Source: Stenotrophomonas sp. 610A2
GTDB lineage: Bacteria > Pseudomonadota > Gammaproteobacteria > Xanthomonadales > Xanthomonadaceae
Length of the DNA stretch: 64,000 bases
Reading direction: 5' to 3'
NCBI RefSeq assembly: GCF_030549615.1
Contig: NZ_CP130832.1
Location: 124,001 to 188,000, forward strand
The position numbers and the translations under genes were made by a program. Positions 20,101 through 30,500 of this stretch are shown one piece after another. Each line of letters starts with the position of its first letter. Within the stretch, counting starts at the first letter, position 1. The notes beneath the pieces are model-generated. The model had not been told where the DNA came from. It saw only the letters and a program-made list of their open reading frames with translations, and did no database searches.

Positions 20101-20958
20101 CTGGACTTCACCCTGGCCGGCACCGCGATGGAGCTGCGCGGCAGCGTGCATGTGCCCGAGGCCGACCTGGACCTGGAACGCCTTGATCGCGGTACGTCGG
20201 TGTCGGAAGACATCGTGGTGCTGGACCCGGTCGACCCGGAAGAAGGCCCGTCGTCGCCACTGGACATGGACCTGACCGTCAGCCTGGGCGACAAGGTCAA
20301 GATGAGCGGCTTCGGTCTGAAGGGTGCGCTGACTGGCAAAATGCAGGTGCGTGCGCGTCCGGGTCGCGAGATGACCGCAAATGGTGGGCTGGAGGTCAGT
20401 GGCCGCTACAAGGCCTATGGCCAGGACCTGACCATCACCGACGGCCAGCTGCTGTGGAACTACGGCGTGGTCTCCGACCCGCGCATCAACATCAAGGCGC
20501 AGCGTGCGATTGGTGATGTCACCGCCGGCATCCACGTCACCGGCCGCGCGCAGCAGCCCAGGGTGGACGTGTGGTCGGAACCGGCGATGTCGCAATCCGA
20601 ATCGCTCGCGTATCTGGTGCTGGGCCGCAGCCTGAGCATGGCCAGTAGCGACCAGGCGCAGCAGGTCAACGCGGCATCGGCGGCATTGTCGGCCGGTACC
20701 GGCCTGCTTGCCGCACAGGTGGGTGCCAAGCTCGGCCTCGATGATGCAGGCGTCAGCCAATCACGCGCGCTGGGTGGTTCGGTGATCGGCGTGGGCAAGT
20801 ACATCACGCCCAAGCTCTACATCGGCTACGGCGTCTCGCTGATCGGCAGCGGCTCGGTGCTGACCCTGAAGTACCTGCTGCGGCGCGGCTTCGACATCGA
20901 AGTGGAATCGTCCACGGTGGAAAACCGCGGCTCGGTGAACTGGCGCAAGGAGCGCTGA
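17098..20958 (+). CDS. tamB: Translocation and assembly module inner-membrane protein TamB
   Basis: 1,286 residues, close to the 1,259 of E. coli TamB. A basic cytoplasmic N-terminus (KRRARLRKLAVRSG) leads into one membrane helix (about residues 30-50), then a long beta-rich periplasmic span of repeated NxLxG-type strands that in this family forms a hydrophobic groove, and the conserved C-terminal TamB/DUF490 domain (about 940-1286; RAQQPRVDVWSEPAMSQSES and GVGKYITPKLYIGYGVSL are family hallmarks). It bridges the envelope to TamA. The GTG start overlaps the tamA stop (GTGA). No gap or frameshift seen. Confidence 0.95.
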   Translation: MSTRPDEVTPEEREARIAELRAKRRARLRKLAVRSGITITVLVLLGLFALYWLLQTVAGREVLLAQVVARLPAGSSLTWSKADGPLAGPLVLHDLDFRYNELHFTAGQAYLDPDIRPLLGRKLRLDALRITDATLELGPSEDTPFELPNWPDVLPAIDLPLALQADTIVIDGLRITQLQQPIIDITKVRGGLEAADGEFTATQIKVNSNLGDFRIDGHYLPRKDYATDLTVRALMPPRPGQPAARLGLVARGDLAHMEVAVAGYAPKPLHVSFILDGRNDPVWNVAARSEQLDIGQLVPAQFLAEAPAPLALDFTARGRGGQAQLQGRVRQGENELVLAPSNIAIEKQVLTVSPLVAEAFGGSVRLQGTADFTDTQNPGFRFAVVANQLTYVPEPDPSSPDTTPVPLHLKEARLGVAGNLKNWAAVGKADVAREAQDANLDFDVRGNDQQAHIERLKATTPGGALELKGSAAWAPTLAWDVDANLSKFDPGYFAPGWEGNLSGTLASKGKQLPAVAGSSDMRFEATLDVPQINGMLRGRRVDARAKLALQGTQGEGNVRLVMGDSQIEAKGKVGDRLDVDARLQPLHLSDLLPGGTGSLAGTLQLRGTPSQPDISADLRGNGLQWDDWKAQQISINGRLPWQGSNGALEIHGSAVEVGMLLDQVNINARGSVQNLQLDADTRNEMGALALSGSVRQQGQAWRGELASLRIAPVKGAPWQLRQAAAFNVQGSNFTLSDACLGSETGGALCIAANWPREGLQLRGDALPLALVQPWLPPNEGRRMYLRGEITLDGNIRPRGNAWEGAFKVASAEGGIRLGDNARGELVRYDHFSLNVDMLPNSIKGYLGVGFQGDGFIDAKVQTGWEPNAALTGELYMNIARLYWLELFSPDLVRPQGLIEGHVSLRGTRSQPTLGGDAKLSNFTGEFPALGLILSEGKGSFVAQPDGSARISASTKTGGEGTLQVDGGLSWFGDAQPLQLHIHGDKVLLANTSELRVVANPDLDFTLAGTAMELRGSVHVPEADLDLERLDRGTSVSEDIVVLDPVDPEEGPSSPLDMDLTVSLGDKVKMSGFGLKGALTGKMQVRARPGREMTANGGLEVSGRYKAYGQDLTITDGQLLWNYGVVSDPRINIKAQRAIGDVTAGIHVTGRAQQPRVDVWSEPAMSQSESLAYLVLGRSLSMASSDQAQQVNAASAALSAGTGLLAAQVGAKLGLDDAGVSQSRALGGSVIGVGKYITPKLYIGYGVSLIGSGSVLTLKYLLRRGFDIEVESSTVENRGSVNWRKER

Positions 20959-20974
20959 GTAGCACAGGTGGAGC

Positions 20975-21104
20975 GTTGTAGGCGCGGCGTAAGCCGCGAA
21001 GCCACCGCTCCATCCGTAGTCAATTGCGCATTTGCCAAGCCGAAGATCAGCGTTGTCGCGAAGTCATGCTGCACCGGCTTCGCGGCTCACGCCGCTCCCA
21101 CAAG
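20975..21104. repeat. Inverted pair of GTAGGAGC-type REP elements
   Basis: Left copy 20975-21003 (TTGTAGGCGCGGCGTAAGCC...) and inverted right copy 21076-21104, in the space between tamB and the S46 peptidase gene. Same family as 4866-4968 but diverged at several positions. Confidence 0.75.
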
Positions 21105-21194
21105 CGTTGGCGAATCAACGTGACTGCTGGCGGTTGCCGCCTTCTGCTGGCACCGCTACTGTCGGCGGCTGTTATGTAATCCGCTGGAGTTCCG

Positions 21195-23342
21195 ATGACG
21201 CGTAAACCGCTTACCGCCGCGCTGGCGCTGGGCATGAGCCTGGCTGCTGTTGCCGCCCACGCCAACGAAGGCATGTGGATGCCCACGCAGCTGCCGGAAT
21301 TGGCCAGGACGCTGAAGGAGGCCGGCTTCAAAGGTGATCCCAAGCAGCTGGCTGACGTCACCGCACCGCCGTTGAGCGCGGTGGTGCGCGTGGGTGGCGG
21401 CACCGGCTCGTTCGTCTCCGACCAGGGCCTGCTGCTGACCAATCACCACGTGGCCTATGGCGTCATCCAGTACAACGCCAGCAAGGAACACAACTTCATC
21501 GATGACGGCTTCATCGCCCAGAGCCGCGACGACGAGCGCGCAGCCAATCCCGATTACCGGGTGCTGGTGACGGTCGGCTTCGACAAGGTCACCGACGAGG
21601 TGTTGAAAGACGCGCGTGGCAAGACCGGTCGTGGTTACTACGACGCGGTGGAAAGCGCGCGCAAGCGCATCGTCGCCGACTGCGAGGCCGAAGGCGGCGT
21701 GCGTTGCTCGGTGGCCAACATGTATTACGGCAGCGACTTCTACCGCATCCGCCAGCTGGAGCTGACCGACATCCGTCTGGTCTATGCGCCGCCGCGTGCG
21801 ATCGGCAATTACGGCGATGAAATCGACAATTTCATGTGGCCGCGCCACACCGGTGATTTCACCCTGCTGCGTGCCTACGTGGGCAAGGATGGCAAGCCGG
21901 CGCCGTACAGCAAGGACAACGTTCCCTACCAGCCGCCGGCACACCTGAAAATGTCGCTGGATGGCCCGAAGGAAGGTGATTACGCGATGTTGGCCGGTTA
22001 CCCCGGCACCACCTATCGCCTGCGCACCGCCGCCGAGTTCGCCAACCAGATCGATACCGTGCTGCCGCGCCGCGTGGAAGTGTTCCAGCAGCTGATCGAC
22101 GTCATCGAAGCACAGGGCAAGGGCAATGCCGATGCACGCACGCGCTATGCCTCGCAGCTGCAGTCGTTGAAGAACAACCGCAAGCGTGCCGCCGGTGAGC
22201 TGGAAGGCCTGCTGCGCAGCGATGCCAAGACCCAGCGTGCGCAGGACGAACAGGCCATGCTGGCCAGCGCCGATGGCAAGTACAAGGCTGATATCGATGC
22301 GCTGTTTGCGTCGCTGGCCGCAGACAGCGCGGTTGGCAGCAGCGAGTTCCTGGTCTCCTTGATGTCCAGCCAGACCCAGCTGCTGCGTTCGGCGCTGCTG
22401 CTGGAGCGCCTGCGGGTGGAGTCGCTCAAGCCCGATGCCGAGCGCGAAGCCGGTTATCAGCAGCGCGACCAGGCCTTGATTGAAGGTGTGCTCAAGCAGG
22501 TACAGCGCCGCTACGACCCGACGGTTGAGAAAGCACTGCTCACCGCGTTGCTGAGCCGCTACCAGCAACTGCCCGATGCGCAGCGCGACGCGCATTACGA
22601 CAACCTGTTCGGGCGCACACCGGCGGAGCTGACCAAGCATCTGGACGAGCTGTACGCACAGACCAAGCTTGGTGACGAAGCGCAGCGCCTGTCGCGCTTC
22701 GAGGCCGCACGCAAGGGCGGTTTCATCGAGGCCGATCCGCTGGTATCGGTGGCCTCGGCACTGGTGGTGGCACAGCTCAATGCCGAGCGCGACAGCAAGG
22801 AACGCGCGGGCGAGCAGCTGCGCCTGCGCCCGTCCTACATGCAGGCACTGTTCGCCTGGCGTGCAAGCCAGGGCAGGGCGGTGTACCCGGATGCCAACAG
22901 CACCCTGCGCATCAGCTATGGCAAGGTCGAAGCGCTGCATCCGCGTGATGCGGTCAGCTATTCGCCGGTGACCACGGTGGCCGGCATCGTCGAGAAGAAC
23001 ACCAATACGGTGCCGTTCGATGCGCCAAAGCCGCTGTTGGCGGCAATTGCCAAGGGTGATTTCGGCAGTACCGCCGATCCGGCGTTGAAGACGCAGACGG
23101 TCAACTTCCTGACCAACCTGGATACCACCGGCGGCAACTCCGGCTCACCGGTGCTCAATGCCAAGGGCGAGTTGATCGGCCTGAACTTCGACTCCAACTG
23201 GGAGTCGGTCAGCGCCAGCTGGTGGTTCGACCCGCGCTACAAGCGTGCCGTGCACGTGGATATGCGCTATCTGCGTTGGCTGTTGGCCAAGGTCTACCCG
23301 GCCCCCGCATTGCTGCAGGAAATGGGCGTGCCTGCCGAATAA
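21195..23342 (+). CDS. S46-family dipeptidyl peptidase (DPP7/DPP11-like)
   Basis: 715 residues, normal for S46. Signal peptide of 23 residues (cleavage after AAHA). The chymotrypsin-like triad is visible: His85 in LLTNHHVAYG, Asp221 in WPRHTGDFTLLR and Ser649 in TTGGNSGSPVLN. Between the two catalytic halves lies the helical domain that caps the active site and binds the free N-terminus. These exopeptidases release dipeptides in the periplasm and feed amino-acid uptake. Specificity in the family is set 18 residues after the serine: Gly in DPP7-type, Arg in DPP11-type; here that place is Ser667 (FDSNWES), so the P1 preference cannot be read directly. Ribosome-binding site CTGGAG precedes the ATG. 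Followed by a hairpin (23351-23380). Confidence 0.93.
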   Translation: MTRKPLTAALALGMSLAAVAAHANEGMWMPTQLPELARTLKEAGFKGDPKQLADVTAPPLSAVVRVGGGTGSFVSDQGLLLTNHHVAYGVIQYNASKEHNFIDDGFIAQSRDDERAANPDYRVLVTVGFDKVTDEVLKDARGKTGRGYYDAVESARKRIVADCEAEGGVRCSVANMYYGSDFYRIRQLELTDIRLVYAPPRAIGNYGDEIDNFMWPRHTGDFTLLRAYVGKDGKPAPYSKDNVPYQPPAHLKMSLDGPKEGDYAMLAGYPGTTYRLRTAAEFANQIDTVLPRRVEVFQQLIDVIEAQGKGNADARTRYASQLQSLKNNRKRAAGELEGLLRSDAKTQRAQDEQAMLASADGKYKADIDALFASLAADSAVGSSEFLVSLMSSQTQLLRSALLLERLRVESLKPDAEREAGYQQRDQALIEGVLKQVQRRYDPTVEKALLTALLSRYQQLPDAQRDAHYDNLFGRTPAELTKHLDELYAQTKLGDEAQRLSRFEAARKGGFIEADPLVSVASALVVAQLNAERDSKERAGEQLRLRPSYMQALFAWRASQGRAVYPDANSTLRISYGKVEALHPRDAVSYSPVTTVAGIVEKNTNTVPFDAPKPLLAAIAKGDFGSTADPALKTQTVNFLTNLDTTGGNSGSPVLNAKGELIGLNFDSNWESVSASWWFDPRYKRAVHVDMRYLRWLLAKVYPAPALLQEMGVPAE

Positions 23343-23350
23343 ACGGCACT

Positions 23351-23380
23351 GAATGGGCGGCACGGAAGTGCCGCTCATTC
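23351..23380 (+). terminator. Hairpin after the S46 peptidase gene
   Basis: GAATGGGCGGCAC (23351-23363) pairs with GTGCCGCTCATTC (23368-23380) with one G-T pair. No T-run follows, so termination may be weak. Confidence 0.45.
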
Positions 23381-23486
23381 CATGGACAAAACGCTGTGTA
23401 CCCGGTTTCCGCGATAACTGACATTACGCTAGGCTAAAATCCCGAGAATAGGTGGGCTGTCTACTGACGCCCGACAGGGAGAGTGT

Positions 23487-24221
23487 GTGGCATCGGATCT
23501 GAACATTGCGCCCATGGGCGCAGCCAATCCCACGGCCTTGGCGCCACTGCGTATCTGGATTGTTGGAAACCTGGAGCTGCTGCAACCGCTGTTGCCGTAT
23601 GGCGCGCAGATCCAGGCCCTGGACAGCGTCGAGGCGCTGTACCGCGAGCTGGTGATCGTGCCCTGCGACATCGTCGTGATCGACACCACCCGGGTCCGCG
23701 CCGGCATGGTCGAGACGGTCGAGCATCTACGCCGTCGAGACGACCTGGGCGTGGTCCTGCTGGTCGATCCGCTTACCCCCCATCTGATCGCCGAAGGCCT
23801 CTGGGCCGGCGCCGATGCCTGCCTGCCGCACCGGCCCGAGCCGGAATTCCTGGCTGCCAAGCTGTACAGCCTGCGCCGGCGCCTGCCCGGTGAAGCGGCG
23901 CAGCTGCTGGAGAATGGCGGCTCTGGCAATGACCCCTGCTGGGGGCTGGAATCCGACGGTTGGGACCTGCGTGGGCCCAATGCACAGGTGCTGGCGCTGA
24001 CCGAGGCCGAACGCGCATTTCTCAGTTTGCTGTTCGCCTCGCCGGCCGAAACGGTGGCCCGCGAACGCCTGATCGCAGCCCTCACCGACCAGCCCTGGAG
24101 CTTTGATCCGCATCGGATTGAGGTGCTGGTACATCGATTGCGCAATCGTGTGCAGTCCGCCACCGGCTGTACCCTGCCAGTTCGCGCAGTTCGGGGTGCC
24201 GGCTACCGTTTGACGGTGTAG
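23487..24221 (+). CDS. Orphan winged-helix response regulator with degenerate receiver
   Basis: 244 residues. The N-terminal half (about 20-135) has the receiver fold pattern, including an Asp at the phosphorylation position (VVIDTTRV), but lacks the N-terminal acidic pair (RIWIVGNLE instead of a DD motif) and the KP lysine (PHRPEPEF). The C-terminal half (about 165-244) is an OmpR/PhoB-type DNA-binding domain: LTEAERAFLSLL, the recognition helix region HRIEVLVHRLRNRV and the wing VRAVRGAGYRL. It probably acts without phosphorylation. The GTG start is preceded by AGGGAG. No kinase gene is adjacent. It lies directly upstream of, and in the same direction as, the giant surface-protein operon and is the obvious candidate regulator for it (inference). 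Confidence 0.85.
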   Translation: MASDLNIAPMGAANPTALAPLRIWIVGNLELLQPLLPYGAQIQALDSVEALYRELVIVPCDIVVIDTTRVRAGMVETVEHLRRRDDLGVVLLVDPLTPHLIAEGLWAGADACLPHRPEPEFLAAKLYSLRRRLPGEAAQLLENGGSGNDPCWGLESDGWDLRGPNAQVLALTEAERAFLSLLFASPAETVARERLIAALTDQPWSFDPHRIEVLVHRLRNRVQSATGCTLPVRAVRGAGYRLTV

Positions 24222-24557
24222 GTCACACTTTTTTGTTTAGCGACAGTTCATTGACTTGAAGGTGCACTGTTTCACATTAGTGAGCGTCGGCTGAAGTAAA
24301 TACCTCGTGAAATCAAAGTGATAGCGCCGTGAGGCGCAATCACGCAGGTCCGCAAGGCGAGCAAGTGAGAGTTTCCGTCAGAGAGCGGAACTGAATAGCC
24401 GTGCACGCATCGTAAGAATCGCCGCCATTCCAAGCACCTGTCGGTGCTGATCCGGCGGTCCGTTTTTGGGGCGGACTGCTTTTCACGAAAACGAGCATTT
24501 CCAGGCTGCCAGCTGGACGGGCGGGCTGTGCGTGCGCCGTTTGCAAGAGGTTTGCCG
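24222..24557 (+). promoter_or_regulatory. Promoter candidate and structured leader of the giant gene
   Basis: 336 bases without a gene. A possible promoter has -35 TTGACT at 24251-24256 and -10 CATTAG at 24275-24280 (spacing 18). Two hairpins follow: AGCACC/GGTGCT (24433-24448) and GCGGTCCG/CGGACTGC (24455-24479, one G-T pair), the second followed by TTTT, the shape of an intrinsic terminator or attenuator about 75 bases before the start codon. AAGAGG at 24545-24550 is a good ribosome-binding site for the GTG at 24558. Confidence 0.45.
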
Positions 24558-27500
24558 GTGAACAACCAAATTGAGCAAGACATGGCCGTCGATGGTTCCG
24601 TTGCACCCACCTTCAAAGCGGGTGCCGGCAATTGGCGTACACGCCTGGCCCGCATTGCGGCCTCCTTGGCATTGACCTGCTTGTTGCCGGCGACAGCGCT
24701 GGCGACGGTGATTCCGCAGAACGTGAACCTGCCGACCAACATGGGACAGTCGATCGACACCCCGTTGACCGTCAGTTGGATGCGTACCGCAACCGATGCC
24801 GGGGTCACCAACATCAACGTGGTGCTTCCCGCATCGGTGAGCTTCGTGCCGCCGGCAGCACCAGGCCCCAACGACTGCACCTATGTCGCGGCTACGCGCA
24901 CGGTGAGCTGCCCGGTTGCGCCGGGTACCACGAGCAATGCACCCTCTGGCTCGGTCGGCTTCACCATCCGCGCCAGCGAGCTGGGCAGCTTCAACCTCAC
25001 CGCGCTTTCCAGCAACAGCCCAACGCCGGCCACCGGTACCACCACTGTCCGTGAGACCGGCAACCTGCAGGTCGCAAAGACCCTGGTTTCGCCGGACAAC
25101 GGCCAGGGCGCTACCGGCGGCATCGCTGTGTTCGAGCTGGATCCGCGGATCGCCGCAGGCGGCAGCAATCTGCCGGCTGGCGCCAGGATCGTGGTCACCG
25201 ATCAGCTGCCCAGCGACGTGAACAACGTGGTGACGGCGATCACGCCGACGCCTGGTGGCAGCAACCCGGTCTGCGACACCGTTGCCTCGGCCAACAGCAC
25301 CCGCAGTTTCAGCTGCACCTACAGTGGGCCGATGACGGCAGCGCAGTTCAATGCCGCCAAGATCCGTGTGGAGATGCGCACCAATGGCTTGGGTACGCAT
25401 ACCAACAACGCCACCATCGCCACCCAGAACGAAAGTTACTTCGATGCCGACCCGAACGACAATTCGGGCAGCGCCAGTTACAACATCGTGCTGGGCACCG
25501 ATATCGAAGCCAAGGTCAGCTTCCCGGGCTCGCCGATTGAAGTAAACACCGTGCAGAACCTGGTACTGACGTACCAGAACAATGGCCCGCAGACCAGCAC
25601 CACTGGCGGCAAGGTCAGCACCATCATCCCCGACGGTTTCATCATCGGTACCCTGCCCGCTGGTTGTGCGGCGGAGCCGGCCGAGCAACTGGTCGTCAAT
25701 GGAGTGACGTATCCGGGCACCCTGGTGACCTGCGATGCGGGCGTGGTTGCGTCCGGCAGCAAGGCGGACTTCACCATTCCGGTGACCACACCCGCGACCG
25801 GCAGCGATGGCCGCTTCCCGGTCGTGGTTACCCCGCCGGCTGCGTTGAAGGACTGGAACGAAGGCAACAACAGCGTTCTTGCGCCGTACCAGATCAACGA
25901 GCCTTACACCGATATCCGCTTGGGCAAAACGAAGAGTCCTGGTTCTGGCCCGATCAGCCCGGGTGCCCCGATCACCACTACGTTGACCATCAGCAACGGC
26001 ACGGACAGCACCAGCGACGCGCAGTACACGCCAAGCAACCCGCTGTGGGCAGTTGATTACATGCGGCCCGAAGAGATGGACGCAAGCCATGGCCTCAATG
26101 GCTTGGCCAATGTCAGCCCCGGATGGGAATGCACGGTTGCACGTGGCGTCACGCCGCCGGCAGGCGTCAATGCCGCCCTCACCACGCAGGTGGCCTGCAA
26201 AACCACTGGGACCGGCACCCTGGTGCGTGGCACCAGTACGGTGTTGACGTTCGAAACCAAGGCCACCGCAGTGGTCGGCCAGCTGAATCTGTCCAATCGT
26301 GCCTGCGCGGGCAGCACCGCCCTGACCCAGCTGGGCATCAATCCGGCCAATGCCGCGCTGCCTGCCGACCGCAACGCAACCAACGACTGTGCCAATGCGG
26401 GTGCAGGCCTCAACCTGACCGACGTGATCAACGATACCGCCTGGGTCAATATCGAGAAGTTCTCCTCGGTGGACAACGCCACCTGGATCGATGAGGTTGC
26501 CAACGCACCGACCCTGCAAGCCAATGCCGAGACGGTGTACTGGAAGATCGTGGTGTCGACGCCGACAACCGCGGTCAAGTCCAACCAGAAGACCATCCCG
26601 ACCTTGAACCTGACCGACAACGTGCCGGGGGTGCTCAATACAACTGCCTTCAAGAGCCAGGTTTCGGTCCTTTCAAACACCGTAGTCACCGGTCTCGCCG
26701 GGACCAACTGCCCTGTGCTTGCAGTGGGTAGCGGTGGCCAGACCTGTGTGTTCACCAATGTCACGCCGGGCACGCAGATTGAAGTAGTGCTGGCGGTGAA
26801 GCGTGAACTTGCCTCCACGGCAGGCGCTGCCGTGTTGACCAATACCGCCAGCTTGACCTCGCCCAATGCGGTGCTGACGTCGTTGCGTGCCGACAACAAC
26901 CTCTCCGACTCGGCTGCGGTGAAAGTGCTGCCGCGTACCGATTACCGGATGACCAGCAAGACGGTCACCCCGAGTGGCTCGGTGCTGATCGGCGAGCCAA
27001 TCAGCTTCACCTTGACCGCACGCAATCACGGCCCGGACGTGGCGCCGCTGAATGACTTCGTCATCACCGACACGCTGCCAACCGGCACTGCGACGTCGAC
27101 CGATATCGCCTACGAAATCATCAGCGTGACCGTGCCTTCGGGTAGCAAGCTCAACTGTGCCGCCAGCAATTACACGACGGGTGCAATTTCCTGCATCAAC
27201 AGTGTCGGCACCATCGCCTCGCAGACCACCGAGACGGTCACCATCAATGCCCGCGTCAAGAAGCCGGCCAACCTGTCGGTTGCCGCTGGTGGCGTGGTCT
27301 ATGCGGGTGTCACCAACGAAGCCGTGGTCAGCTCCAACGGCGGCATCTGCCAGTGGCTGCCAGAGTCTTCGACCAGCTGCAATGACGCTGCGTCGGACAG
27401 TAACAACAGCGGAAAGGTGACGTTCGACGTCAAGGTTCCGACCATCGATCTACAGCAGAAGAAGACCCAGATCTATCCGGCTGGCCGCTCCAACTTCGTG

Positions 27501-30500
27501 ACCGGCGACAAGCTGCGTTACCGCATGAGCACTTTCAACCTGGGGCCGTCGCAGGCGGAGAACGTCGAGATCCGTGATCGGTTCACGGTGCCGGCCGGCT
27601 TCACCGCCAGTTTTGAATCGGTGGAGAACGTCAACTCCGGTACGCCGGTGAGTGGCTATACCTACAAGACCAACGCCCCCGTCAGCTGCGCGCAGCAGGG
27701 TGTCGAGCTGGTCTGCAAATTGCACACCAACCCGGCGCTGAACACGCTGGACAAGATGCAGATGGTCGCCTTCGACGTGGTGTTCAATGTCGTCGGTGAT
27801 TCCAGCAAGCCGGTGTTGTTCACCAATCTTGCCTATGCATGCGGCGACGAAACCGAAAACTACGAAACCCAGGGCAAGTGCAGCGCGGACGCAACCGACG
27901 CCGGCAACAACCTTGAGCAGGTCAACGACGTGGTGTTCCCGGCGGCCGATCTGGAGGTCGTGAGCAAGACCACGGTGACCACCGGTCCGGTGAATGTCGG
28001 CCAGCCGATCCAGTACTCGATCGTCGTTCGCAACGCCGCGGGCAGCCGCGTCGAAAAGATGCGCGTCACCGACACGCTGCCGCAGGGCTTTGAGTGGGTG
28101 CGCGACGCCAGCCATCCGCTGACCTTCGTGGTGGATGCGGGCAGCGCTGCCACGCTTTCGCAGGCGGTGACGGTTGCAACCAGCAAGCCTGCTGTCGGTA
28201 CCGACAACGTCTGCTACCTGTCCGCCGGCCCGACCGCGATCACCGCGCTCGGCCAACAACAGGCAATCACCTGCGACCTGGGCGGAAGCTTCCCGGTGGG
28301 TGCGGCCAATACCTTGACGCTGACCTTGTGGGCGCGCACCGTGCCGGGCGTGTTCACCGGTGGCTATGCGCCGGTCAACCACACCAACAAGGCCAACATC
28401 GAGCCGGGTCGCGACGAGAATGACGAGCCGACCTCGATCGACCTGGTTCCGGGCAACAACGAAAAGAGCTCCACCACGCAGGTGACCAACGCCCGGATTG
28501 GCGGCCGCGTATTCCAGGACGCCAACGACAATGGCGACGTGGATGCGGGTGACAACGGCATCGGTGGCGTCAAGCTCACCCTGACCGGTACCGATCTGTA
28601 CGGCAACGTGGTGAACCGCGAGTTCACCACCGCCGCCAACGGTGACTACCTGTTCGACCATCTGGCGCCATCCGATGCCAGTGGCTACACGATCACCCAG
28701 ACCCAGCCTGCGGCATATCCGACCAATGGCGTTCCGCAGCCGAACACGCCGCGTACCGTGCGTAATGGCACCAGCACCGGTGTAAGCGGCACCTACATCG
28801 TTACCAACACCGCAACCACCAGCGTGATCAGCGGCGTGGTGTTGGGTACGAACGCCAATGGCGTGCAGTTCGACTTCCCGGAACCGGCGGAGCGCAAGCT
28901 GTCCGGCTACGTCTATGTTGACCAGGACAACAGCAAGACCCGTACCGCCTCCGATGTTGGAATCTCGGGTGCGAAGGTTGAACTGCTTGAAGTCGAGACC
29001 AACCGCAGCCTGACCGCCTTCACCAATGCGCAGGGTTTCTACGAGTTCGTTGGCCTGAGCGCTGGCAAGACCTACCGTCTGCGCGAACCGCTGCCGACTA
29101 CCCCGGCTGGCTTGGTCAACCTGGCCGACGCGGTCAACCTTGGACGCATCAACAACGTGCCGTGCCCGCTGGGTACCTGCACCATCACCGCCAATGCAGG
29201 TGGTGTAACGGACCAGGACGAGATCGCCGGCATCAAGCTGGTTGCCGGCAACGGCACCGAGTTCAATTTCGGCGAGAACCTGAAGACCACCATCGCTGGC
29301 GTGGTCTATCTTGACCGCAATGATGATGGTGCAAAGGCCGCTACCGAACCGGGCATCGAGAATGTTGTCGTCACCCTTGAAGTCAAGGATGACCTTGGCA
29401 ACTGGGTATCGGTTACGACGCTCACCACCGACAGCCAGGGTGCCTACAGCTACGCTGATGCACTGATCGGCAAGGAATACCGCCTGACCGAGACCCAGCC
29501 TGCCGGCATTGCCAATGGCAAGGAAAACGGCCCGGCAGGTACCACTGGCAACAGCGTCATCGAAACCGGCGCGATTCCGGCAACCGGCTCGAGCAACAAC
29601 AACTTCGGTGAAGTTGCCGCGGCGGTTTCCGGCGTGGTCTATCTGGACAGCAACAACAACGGTGTGCAGGACGCCGGTGAGCCGGGCTTGCCGGGCGTGC
29701 AGGTGACCTTGTCGGCTGCAACGGCTACCACCAATGCACTGGGCCAAGCGCTGGTGACGGTGGCTACCACCGATGCCGACGGCCGCTACCGCTTCGCGGA
29801 CCTGCTGGCCGATACCTATGCAGTCACCGAGCAGCTGGCGCAGCCGACGTATAACGGCGTGACCACGCACAACGGCAAGACCACTGCTGGCAACATCGAT
29901 TCAGTCACCGTGGGCACTGTCACCGAGGCACCGTCGAAGATTTCCGGCATCGTGCTGCCGGCAGGCAAGAACTCGCTGCTCAACAACTTCGGTGAGATCC
30001 TGGTCGCGGCCATCAGCGGCACGGTATACGTGGACCGCAACGACAACGGCAGCTTTGACGCCGCCGATGCAGGCAGCGAGAACTCCGCTGCCAACGGTGG
30101 CATCGTTGGCGTCGAGATCGTGCTGTATGCAGCCGATGGCGTCACCGAGATCGACCGTACCGTGACCGATGCGCAGGGCAACTACGCGTTTGCCGACCTG
30201 CCCAGCGGCGTGAACTATGTGGTCAGGGAAACCCAGCCCAACGGCTATGCGCCGGGCAAGGAACATCCGGCCAACGAGATCACCATCACCGCGTTGTCGC
30301 CGAGTGGTTCCAGCGGTAACAACTACGGTGAAAAGCTTGGCGCACTGGCTGGCTATGTCTACGAGGATTTCTCGGGCACTGCGGCCAACAACAACAACGG
30401 CAACAAGGATGCTGGCGAAAAAGCCATTGCCGGGGTCACGCTGACCCTGACCGGCACCGACAGCACCGGCAAGGTGATCACCCCGCGCACCGTCGTCACC

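Noticed and set aside
17320..20760. 1,146-codon minus-strand frame opposite tamB
   Set aside because: tamB has a full-length family match with membrane helix and DUF490 domain; the antisense frame is a high-GC shadow with Q/H/A-rich composition.
24444..24557. Earlier ATG for the giant gene adding 38 residues
   Set aside because: It would sit in the hairpin leader with no ribosome-binding site and would bury the signal peptide further from the N-terminus.
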